Source: Gymnothorax reevesii (taxonomy: Eukaryota; Chordata; Actinopteri; Anguilliformes; Muraenidae). Taken from it: a stretch of DNA of 64,000 nucleotides. The DNA lies in the NCBI GenBank assembly GCA_029721435.1, contig CM056586.1:68783679-68847678 (forward strand). Direction: 5' to 3'. The position numbers were made by a program, and so were the translations under genes. The notes beneath the pieces were generated by a model. The model was not told the origin of the DNA. It did no database searches and saw only the letters and a program-made list of their open reading frames with translations. Shown here one piece after another: positions 55,329-64,000 of the stretch. Each line of letters starts with the position of its first letter. The stretch's first letter is position 1.

Positions 55329-55689
55329 TTAAAGGGGACCTAACATGCTGATCCTTCTTTTAATACATATTAGTAAAGTTATAATGTTGGTTGTCCATGC
55401 TCAACCTCTGAAAAGTTTCTAAACACAAGATGCAGGGATTTTGCCGTAATCCAAGAACATGATTTCATGAGCGTGATTTCCTCTCTGAACAGCTCCTCCC
55501 GAGATCCTCACGAGATCTGGGTAAAACTTGATGTCAGGTTGTGCCGTCCAATTAGTACAGACCTAGCCAGAGCCAACCACTGCGCTGGACCTGCCCTCAC
55601 CGGAAACTATTCGAGCAGGCACTAACAACGGCAGATCATACTATGCTTTAGTAGCGTCTACACTTTTGGAAATGCAAAAGAAGAACCGC

Positions 55690-56000
55690 AGATCATTTGA
55701 GGTGCAATTTTGTCAGTATCTCTCCCAAAGCTAGTTGTGTGTTTACTTTTGGACGCGGAAAAAAAAACAAATATTTCTCTTCCAAAAGACGATGCCACCA
55801 GGAATCAATGGGTAGGTTTTTTGGTTTGCTGGCAGCAAACAGCCACGGCAAAAGAGAACGTAAGCTGTTTGTGCTCAGCATTTCACCAAAGACAGCTTTG
55901 TCAATAAAGGATAATTCAACTCAGGATAAGCGTTTCAGCTGCTTCTCAAACCTCAAGCAGTTGCATCGATCAAGCGCTTGGGGCCACAAGCTGTAAGTAA
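55690..56000 (+). pseudogene. THAP-domain remnant of a Kolobok transposase
   Basis: Across several frames the plus strand reads KKTNISLPKDDATRNQWVGF, then KRERKLFVLS and a degenerate cysteine block CLCSAFHQ. These resemble the middle and end of a THAP zinc finger (x-P-K-D, then W, then C-S-x-H-F). Frames are broken and zinc ligands partly lost. Confidence 0.6.
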
Positions 56001-56571
56001 CCATATAACAGCAAATAATGTAAGTGAAGCAAACGTGTTACGGGTGGCTAGCAGGACCGCTAGCGATAGTTAGCACTAACAACTGGCCTCAAACGCAGGT
56101 TTTGTGAAATATCTGAAGATAAAGCCTGTATCTGTCGCAACTGTCTGTGACTCACAGACACAGAAGCTGTAAGTAGCTTTTACTGCATAAGCCAACCTGA
56201 TGTGACAGCCAGTTGATTCTGGCTGTAGCACAGCACCAAATGTAGCCAAGTTACTGTTGCTAATTTTCGTGTCCTAATTATGCAAGAGTGATATCAGGGG
56301 AAATTCTACAGAAGGTGCGTGAACATAAACCTCATTTGAAGCTAACTTTTAATACTTGTTTGTGATTTGGATGCTTGGTACAACTGCTCACAGTAATAGA
56401 ACTTGCTGTCTGTAAAACCTGTATTGCAAAGGTTTGTCTCTGTGGTTATGACCGCTCGGTTACCAGCTATTGCACGTTAGTTTGCGTGTCATGCTAATTA
56501 AAAATGCTCCTAGTTAACATATACGCAGCAATTCTGATCGGTATGCTTGTGTTACTTCAGTAAGCATCAAC

Positions 56572-57007
56572 GGCCCCGTTTACATGGGTCCAAAAATCCT
56601 ATTTACAATCAAATTGAAAGGTCAATCAGATTCAAAATGTCTCATATAAACACCTTAGCCAATCTGATTCACCCGGATCCGATTGTATTTCGGATCGGAT
56701 TGTAAGAGGTAGTCTATGCCGATTGATAATCCGCTCCATGCTCCATGTAAACGACTGAGTGGAGCGGATTGTGTTGATAAAGAGGATTGTTCGGTTCGCG
56801 CATGCGCTCGTAAGTGAAGAGACGTACGCAGAATGAGGTAATGCGCAGGTAAAAAAACACAATACAATCGGATTCAGCTGGGGCCATGTCAACGCGGATT
56901 GAACGTGGATCTCTTTACTTAAACTTCATGTATACAGATCAAATCAGATTCACTTATTCCGATTGATTTCAATCAGATTGAGGAAAACTACCCATGTAAA
57001 TGTGGCC
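56572..57007. mobile_element. MITE nested in the Kolobok-like element
   Basis: GGCCCCGTTTACATGGGT at the left and, inverted at the right, GGCCACATTTACATGGGT are terminal inverted repeats. Length 436 bp, AT-rich with many AATCAGATT words. The sister internal copy at about 57,678 reads AAGCATCGGTGTGGCAG with no insert, so it is an empty site. Confidence 0.82.
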
Positions 57008-57408
57008 ACTGTGGCAGTTTCATCATTACGTTGCCCGATTGTAGCCACCACAGTTAGTGATCGCATCACTTCTCCATGACTGGGATCAGCCGGATACTTC
57101 ACAAATGTCTGAGCAAGCTCTCTGGTGCTACCATGAAAGCAATGTGAAACGCAGAGGCTCTTCCGGTTTAAAAATGATTTCTTTGCACTACCTTGACATA
57201 ATTTCCACGCCCTTTAGAAATTGTTGTGGCTAATAAAAAGCTGAAAAGGGCGGTGATTAAATAGGTTGGTAACTCTTTCCAGTAGAAGTGATCAATTCGC
57301 TAGCTCCACATAAGCAACTTGTCCGCGCTAACGGAAATTATGGTCTGCAAAACCTGTATTATGTTCATAATATAACTGAGCTCTCTCTAGCTGTTGCGTA
57401 CTATCCAT

Positions 57409-57571
57409 AAAGCTGCTTTCAGATCAGACACAAAACAAATTTTTCGCAGGACAGATTAGCCTACATTCAAAGTCAATGCAAATACGCGAATACACATTAT
57501 GGGCACGTCAAGCAGCTTTCACACCAGACGCGAAACAAATTTTTCGCGCGACAGATTACATTCAAAGTCAT
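57409..57571. mobile_element. short palindromic MITE copies (GCTGCTTTCACACC family)
   Basis: AAAGCTGCTTTCAGATCAGA and, about 100 bp on, AAGCAGCTTTCACACCAGAC, each followed by CAAATTTTTCGC. Same family as 25,376-25,498. Nested in the Kolobok-like element. Confidence 0.65.
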
Positions 57572-58999
57572 GACCGCTTATCAGCTACTGCATGTTAGTT
57601 CGCATCCTCTGCTAATTAAAAATGCTCCTGGTTAACTTAAATGCAGCAATTACGATCGGTATGCTTGTGTTACTTCGGTAAGCATCGGTGTGGCAGTTTC
57701 ATCATAACGTTGCCTGATTGTAGCCACTACAGTTGGAGCTAACCGGAGAGGTGCTGTATGTGTCTGCTGAGTTGGGCTGCAGTTAGACCAGACATAGATT
57801 TTGCAGAGCTTGGCGTGCGTTTTTGGGTGCTTATGAAACGATCGCTTCACTTATCCATGACCGGGGTAAGCCTGATACATCTCCAATGGCTGGACAAGCT
57901 CTCTGATACTACCGGTGAAAGCAATAGGAAACTGCACAAGCTAGCGTGTTTGGTATAACAAATGCTGCTTTGCCATCGATTGAATATTAAATGCTTTCCT
58001 GTAAAAGTGATTGATTCGCTAGCTCCACATAAGCAATGGTTCATGCAGGCGGAACTTATGGTCTGTAAAACTTGTATTATATTCATGACATAACCAGAGC
58101 TCTGTCTAGCTCTTGCACGCTATCCATAATGCGCCCATTTTCCGCGAGGAAAAACTGGTCATTCTGAAGCAATAAGTAGACCATTACCATGGGCAATTTC
58201 CGAAAGGGCCGTTTAGCTTGGAGCTTTCGCCCCTCCGTCATATACCAGCTCGGAAGCTGTTCGTTTCTCCACACTAACAACACACCACAGCTATGCACAC
58301 AAACCAGCAGGTCCTAATACAAACCGAAGCAGTCCATAACCTGTTAGTCCACTTTTAGCTGCCCCTCACTGTCCTTGTTTCCCTCTAAACTCAGACCCAC
58401 CGGGTTTCTACGGTCTTCGGTCTACACTTGGGCAAATCGACCCGTTCTACAAATGTGTCTATATGGCGTGGATTCTAGCTTCCACTGCATCCTAGCTAGG
58501 AGTAGTAAAACCGCTGTACTCACCAACTGTTGCAGTACCAAACTGTAGCCGACAGCAAATTCGTGCTTAAGCTGCCAGACTTTCGCACTGCGTCCTCCAC
58601 TTACGCCGTTTTGTTTATTAGAACAAGTTAATTTCATTAGATCTATTCACATGTACTGCGTTTTATAGCAGAATTTCCCCGCTGATTCCTTAGCTCAGAT
58701 GGCAGACGCGTCTCACTTTTCACAGTGACACTGCATCATCCTGCCTAGACCCGCCCTCCACAGAGCTGGCCAGTCAGAGGAAAGTGGGCACACGGGGAGA
58801 GGGGGCCATGGCGGAAGAGCCACCCCAATGAGGCCTTTCAGGCAGAGACTACTATGAACTACAAATGGGGTTTTTTGAGGATGGCAGTACGAGCGAAATA
58901 AGAACCCTTTTTTTACTTTGCGAGATCCGGAGTACTCTAGGGGAGTCAAAGACCAAAATATAAACTTAAAAAAATAGCATATTAGGTCCCCTTTAATGA

Positions 59000-59570
59000 C
59001 CAAATTGTTAGCAGTACTAGTTAACAGCGCATTACACGTTTTTTTTTTCGCGTTCAAACCCCGTGGCAACAAGTCCCCCGGTAAACTCTATTCAGTGCTG
59101 TGTGTACGACTGAGTTAATGAAACAGAAATAACACAGAAATGCAAATATACAGTTTATTATTACAGCCTTCGCTTACTGTTGATGTCCGGTGCTGCCATA
59201 TTGAACTCGGGGCAGGTGAAGAATCTCCGACCTTCCGAGTTGGATATCCGACTTCAGGGGGCGTTCAAATTGAAATATCCGACTGGGAGCTCAGAAATCC
59301 TGACTTACCAGAACAAATCGAATACAGCATTAGTTCCGGTCTCCTTAAGCGAGTGTAGCCGCCAGCTGAGCTAGGTATTTTCAGCAGCCATTTTGGCTGG
59401 TGGCTGTGCATCCGATTGTTACACGGTGAGACGTAAGGATAGAAGCTATGTTTTCCATCTTTGCTGTCAAGTGTCTAAATACAGATGACAGAACAAGTGG
59501 CTAGCTTTAACTACTCGGTGACATGGAAAAGTTACGTCCGCAGGCTATGCAAGAACAGCAGTTCTTTTTT
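59000..59570. other. intergenic, unassigned
   Basis: Around 59,190-59,340 there are repeated CCGAGTTGGATATCCGACTT-type words. These may be the other flank of an old repeat interrupted by the Kolobok-like element. No gene. Confidence 0.4.
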
Positions 59571-59584
59571 CGATTTTTCGGTTA

Positions 59585-60052
59585 TTTATAAAATTTGGCG
59601 TATCCAATCCCAACCAAATCTGGAATGGCAGATTAGTGAACTATGTGCACAACCACGCTCATATGCAACCCCATGCTGCCATCTCAGGGGAGCGAGACAG
59701 CTTGCTGCCCTCCTCCGAAGCAGGGGACAGCCGCTGCCTCTTTTGCACTCGTAGCTCGAAACAAGCTCAAAGCGAAGGTAGAGGATACCCAAACATGTGC
59801 AAGCTAAGAATTTTACTCACGAGCGCCCGGCTTGCAAACAGGAGGCACTTGAGCAATGAACAAATGCTATAATCTTTCAATCCCAAACTGCTAGTCCCTC
59901 CCAATGCATTTCCCTGCATTGCAAAGCCAGTTATGGGCTGCCCTGAAAAGGCCACTGCGGGCACTAGGGCGACCCGGGTTCGAGCCCGGGTCATGGTTCT
60001 CACTACTGCTCCGCAAAGCGACACCTTCACCGAGCGAGCTACCCGGAAGCCA
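59585..60052 (-). repeat. tRNA-derived SINE, copy 2
   Basis: On the minus strand: GGGTAGCTCGCTCGGTGAAG (A box), a B box within GGGCTCGAACCCGGGT, then GGCAGCCCATAACTGGCTTT, GCAAGCCGGGCGCTCGTGAG and GGCAGCATGGGGTTGCATAT. It ends near CCAAATTTTATAAATAACC. The body matches copy 1. Confidence 0.85.
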
Positions 60053-60059
60053 GCAGTCA

Positions 60060-60660
60060 GATTCTTGACAAAATTCCACATGCATTTGCACATTTGGAAT
60101 TCAGCATCTAACATTAAATTTATTGGGAATGGCTGCCCCATTCTCCCGAAGTGAATTCACCCAATCAATTTCTTTCAGTCAACATCTCCTTCATTGCCTC
60201 TGGCTGAACAAGACTTGCCAGGTCACAACCAAGCTAGTAAATGGCTTGACAGTTAATAATGCTAATTTGTATTAAGACTGTTCATTTCTGATAGTGCCGT
60301 AATGGCAATTTGAGTAATTGTCAACACACACACAAAAAAAACACGCCCTGATGTTGCAGTCACGTCCCATTTCTGATGCTTTGTGGGATAGTTCGGAGGC
60401 CGAGTCAATACTGGTCTCCTGGAGCTGTGGAAAGTTACTCTAACGTGCATGCTTATGGATACCCGGTCGTATGACACCGAGCATAGAAGCTGTATTAAGA
60501 AGCTTTCAGCTGGGGAACGGTCATTTTCTCAAGGTTTCGAGAAGGGCCTTTCATGGCCATATATTTATCAATAACCGACATCAAACAGTACTGCCTCCCC
60601 TTTTCCAGTTGGGCGCCAGGACTCTGGCTCCTGAGAGATGACAAGAATGTGAGAGAGTTG
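60060..60660. other. intergenic, nothing recognised
   Basis: No exon or named repeat visible. Confidence 0.45.
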
Positions 60661-60661
60661 G

Positions 60662-61729
60662 GGCCTAGTGGAGCGGGGTAGTTGAAAAAAAGTGCAAATG
60701 GTGATACAAGCAACAGACTTTGCATGAGAACTCTTAATATCCCCATAAATCAAAAATAAACCTCCGGCCACTTCAATTTATAGTTATATCCAAGATGGCC
60801 GACACGTTTTCAAAATGGTGGCAAATTTGCTCTATATTTTGAATATTTTCAGCCTATAAGCTACAAAAATTGCTTATCCTTATCCTTTTACCACCTATAC
60901 AACATGTAAGCACTTTCAGATATGGATACAACTAGGCTCAGATATGTTACAATCCTACCCCTAGCCCGATCATTCATCCAATGCTATTTATTTCCCGTGT
61001 GATCTGTACACCTTCCAGAAGACTATAGCCCCGTCTTCTTTGGCTCGGCTCTCCCGCGCTGGCACATCCTGTCAATTCAGGTGCGGCTGTTTTACTTTAA
61101 AATGGGGCTAGAGAAACAGCATTTGGGAAACTAATTACAAATTTCTACTATTAGCTAGCATTGAACCCCATGCTGAGTTTCACAGCTATAGTGTCAACCA
61201 GTGTGCCCTGGTAGTGCAATGACACTACACTATTACAATGTTATATTTACCTTTATGTTCATGTTTTCAAATTAGAATGAAAATGAATTAAAAAGAGCTT
61301 AATTATTTTCTTACTCGCAAAAATAAACTGATCCAGCTAGATTTACCCCAGATCAATCTATTACCTGACCTTTTAGCGCACATATGAACTTATACGCAAA
61401 TATTTTGCTCTTTGGTGGCCATTTTGGATATGATGACAGCCATCTTGGATGTTTCTAGAAATTATTTTACATAATCTTAGTACTTGCAGGCTTGCTCTCA
61501 ATATTTTAGCATAAACTGACAATGATAAAGAAATGTGTAAGTGATTAGGGAAGTAAATGTCCATATTCATATATCGGAAGGAAGCAATTTTGAAGTACTG
61601 TCAAATTCTGTGTGGCCGGAGGTTGATTATGAAACAGGAGACAAAGAAGAATAGTTATGCCAAATTTCATGCTTGTATCACTATTTGCACTTTTTCCCTG
61701 CTATTCTCAAGTTACCCGCTCCACTAGCC
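60662..61729. mobile_element. 1.07-kb TIR element with about 110-bp inverted ends
   Basis: Left GGCCTAGTGGAGCGGGGTAG and the right end inverted (GGCTAGTGGAGCGGGTAAC) begin arms. The arms continue through GTGCAAATGGTGATACAAGC to CCTCCGGCCAC (60,662-60,771 and 61,612-61,729). The core contains AAGATGGCCG and AAAATGGTGG words. No ORF. Confidence 0.82.
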
Positions 61730-61734
61730 ATGAA

Positions 61735-62960
61735 AGTCCCACAAAAGAACTAGAAAGTTAGCTAGCTTGCCATGTGTTTTGTATAGGGGGCCCAATTTTT
61801 GTCCGTTGCATTGCAAAAATCAAAATTAGCTTGTTCGTATTCAAAACAGCACAGTCTTTCTCTGCCTGGAGTCAGGATCCTGATTCAAGAGAAAATAAGC
61901 AAAAAACAATGGGAGATGGTAGCTAAATAGCTATGTTGCTAGCTTGCCAGCCATTTGTAGCATATTTTTTATTTTAGCAAATCAATTTTTTTTGCCTTGA
62001 ACTCAAGGTTAAAGGTCAGTTCAAATGTCCTGAACTGATGCACAATACAGGACTTCCTCTTAGCTCCTAATGCACACCTAGCTCTAAATGCATTTATAAG
62101 CAACTCACAGGATGTCTCTTGTTTGACCTTGGCCACTTCAAGCAATGCTCATCTTTCTGGAATTTTTACACTTTCCTTTTGTATTCTTAAAATGCTCCTA
62201 ATAAGGGTATGACATACTAAAATGTAACAGAAATCCACCAGGTGTTGAAAATCTTCAGTATTCAATTCTCATATATTTCTGATAAAAGTCTGACCAATCA
62301 TTTTCTTCGGTCCGAATAAAATGCTTTGCGGAGCTTCCCGTCTGTCATCCGTTGCAGCGCCCCTTCCAGTTGCCTACTGCTGTCACCGCTTACGAGTCAC
62401 GCGCCTCGCTGGCAGAGATTAGATCTATAGATTAGAGCCATTTAAAACCCAAACTAAATAATTTGGTGCATTATTATCCAATTTTGACGAAAATTAATAG
62501 GTGTGGACACCTCACCACTGCTGATGCATATGCCAAATATAAATAAAACAAGGCCCACTCTGTCAGCCCGTACAGCAAAAGAATATTCCAGAAATGCTTG
62601 AATCTGTCTGTGCCGCCAATCACCTGCACCCTCCACCGGTGGCAAACTGGGTCAAAAATTCGCCAAAATTCAATCAATTCTTTTCCTAGATGAGACCCAA
62701 CTACCTGCCAAGAACGATGGACCAACTTAAAAAACTGTTGCAGTTATCTGGCCAAAGCTCTGTGGCGGGGGGACGTGGCAGTTGGAGAAAAAAAACTTCA
62801 TCAAAATAAAAATAATGAAAATGTTATTAATTGGCAGAGGTGACCTACAGTTGGAAGCAGAAAAGCTGCAGCGGCAGACACAGGGGAACAAATATAAATC
62901 CACAGCATCACCGAATTTGCTCAGGGATTCTAATAACATTCATAGAATGCGCTTTAGCAA
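61735..62960. other. intergenic, nothing recognised
   Basis: AT-rich sequence up to the polyadenylation signal of the right-hand gene. Confidence 0.45.
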
Positions 62961-62968
62961 GATAAACA

Positions 62969-62974
62969 TTTATT
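62969..62974 (-). promoter_or_regulatory. polyadenylation signal AATAAA of the right-hand gene
   Basis: AATAAA on the minus strand, about 400 bp past the TGA of the exon at 63,374-63,480, within AATGCACTG-TATGC-AATAAATG. It would give a 3' UTR of roughly 420 nt. Confidence 0.6.
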
Positions 62975-63373
62975 GCATACAGTGCATTTTAAAACAAACC
63001 TTAAGCCTCAGAACCCAAGGAAATTCCTTATAATTTTTGAAAAACTAAAAAACAAAATATACGTCAAATTAAAGGTTAGACGAGGCACATAAATCTGGAG
63101 GATGTGTTGTGAATCACAGAAGCACTGAATGCCATATTAGACACCCATGATTCTGTCAATGCATTTATGCTTAATGTTGAAAATCTGCCATTTTGCATTT
63201 AGATGTGCACAGCGATTAGAAGTGTGACAAATAAATCTATACATTCAAACTGTAGGTTGACAGAGAGGTGGACTTCATTAAATTTCCCACTGAATGAAGC
63301 CACTAATGGAATGCATGCAAGCTGCTTTAATACATCCACTGCAAATAAAAGTCTAAAACAATGTGGCGAGGCG

Positions 63374-63480
63374 TCATTCCGCAGATCCATTGTCAGTTTT
63401 TGCATGTTTTGCAGCTGGTTCTCCGGCGTCTTCCCCGTTTCCTTCATCCAGCCCCCTCTTCTTTGGGCTCCCAGCTGCTG
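63374..63480 (-). CDS. terminal coding exon of an unidentified gene
   Basis: After an acceptor CCTCTCGACAG, the minus strand encodes AAGSPKKRGLDEGNGEDAGE, then PAAKHAKTDNGSAE and TGA (63,374-63,376). The reading is phase 2 with 34 codons. The composition (basic SPKKR and KHAK patches with acidic, Gly and Ala residues) suggests the disordered C-terminal tail of a nuclear or RNA-binding protein, possibly with a nuclear localisation signal. I do not recognise the gene. A good polypyrimidine acceptor, a clean stop and a downstream AATAAA support a real exon. The upstream exons lie beyond the right edge. Confidence 0.6.
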
Positions 63481-63558
63481 CTGTCGAGAGGAAATAGTTT
63501 TATATCTACTAGTCTCACACAGCACGCTAAGCTCCTGTATTCAAATCATCAATTTAGA

Positions 63559-63860
63559 GGAGCTGTGTCATGATTTCTGCACATGCTCAACTTTGAACGA
63601 AATAACCCTGATCATTGGCGATGGCAACCAGCTTACATTCTTTGTATCCCTTGGCCTTAAAATGGCGCTTTGAATCCACCAATTTCCGTAGCCAGCTCCT
63701 TAACATAAATAGCATAATGCCGGAGTAACTAAGGTATATAAATACAATGCTAAACGAAGACCAATTGGCAAGAATTGAATCAGATTGTGACGCAGTCAAA
63801 GCAGCTTCATTTTCTTAGGATGCAAGTTCTGATCATGCGCAGTAATCGTGACACAGCTCC
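63559..63860. mobile_element. MITE with GGAGCTGTGTCA inverted ends
   Basis: GGAGCTGTGTCATGATTTCT at the left is matched by the inverse of the right end (GGAGCTGTGTCACGATTACT). Pairing extends to about 34 bp (GCACATGCTCA). Length 302 bp. It lies just upstream of the acceptor of the terminal exon. Confidence 0.8.
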
Positions 63861-64000
63861 TTTAAAAGGTACCCATTTTTGACAATAATACTACAGCAAT
63901 AGGTCATAAGGACATGGAGTGAGCTCAGGAGAAAACCTCAGAAGTAAAATCTGTACGCTAAAGACAGGCGAAGGGATGCGCTGATGATGCGAATTTTGTA

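Larger units (their letters stand above)
55333..58992 (+). mobile_element. Kolobok-like DNA transposon, non-autonomous, 3.66 kb
   Basis: Ends AGGGGACCTAACATGCT and, inverted at the right, AGGGGACCTAATATGCT match at 16 of 17 positions. TTAA flanks both (55,329-55,332 and 58,993-58,996). TTAA target duplication, this end sequence and an internal THAP-domain remnant together indicate Kolobok. A 700-bp internal block is duplicated and two MITEs are nested inside. Confidence 0.85.

Noticed and set aside
63587..63799. 70-codon minus-strand ORF upstream of the terminal exon
   Set aside because: It lies entirely inside the GGAGCTGTGTCA MITE and shows no conserved domain.

Overview
This is a eukaryotic window, almost certainly from a ray-finned fish (teleost-like) nuclear genome. 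The two identified genes have vertebrate exon-intron structure. Their introns and flanks are full of fish-type repeats: two Tc1-like transposons, a CR1/L2-type LINE, hAT-type MITEs with 8-bp target duplications, a TTAA-flanked Kolobok-like element with a THAP-domain remnant, and tRNA-derived SINEs. I see no bacterial genes, CRISPR arrays or complete tRNA/rRNA genes.

Region 1 (about 1-25,838, minus strand) is tubgcp3, gamma-tubulin complex component 3. I placed 19 coding exons with consistent splice phases. They total 2,292 nt, or 764 codons, from the start ATG at 25,838 to exon 19 at 127-258. The last roughly 140 codons lie off the left edge. The introns hold a broken Tc1-like transposon (14,070-15,666), several MITEs, a SINE, a long hairpin, and GC/GT-rich hexanucleotide microsatellites directly downstream of the donors of exons 18 and 19.

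Region 2 (about 25.8-43.5 kb) is intergenic and repeat-rich. It contains a retroelement ORF1 remnant with CCHC zinc knuckles, a roughly 144-bp tandem array loaded with AGGTCA half-sites, a run of 23 G, a 90-bp-period array interrupted by a 5'-truncated Tc1-like element whose ORF has a single visible stop, a (TG)n microsatellite, and a CR1/L2-like LINE split by a 1.45-kb terminal-inverted-repeat element.

Region 3 (43,550-54,863, minus strand) is a complete atp5f1b (atp5b), the beta subunit of mitochondrial F1-ATPase. It has 10 exons, 521 codons plus stop, and a polyadenylation signal at 43,550-43,555. Intron 1 is 4.5 kb and the remaining introns are shorter.

Region 4 (about 54.9-64 kb) starts with the upstream flank of atp5f1b, including a 3.66-kb Kolobok-like element with nested MITEs. 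A second SINE and a 1.07-kb TIR element follow. At the right edge is the last coding exon (63,374-63,480) and 3' UTR of a third minus-strand gene that I could not identify.

The two named genes have unrelated jobs, microtubule nucleation and ATP synthesis. Their adjacency differs from human, where they lie on different chromosomes. No new biological system is evident. The points most worth checking are the nuclear-receptor half-site array, the unidentified terminal exon, the matching post-donor microsatellites and the nested transposon history.
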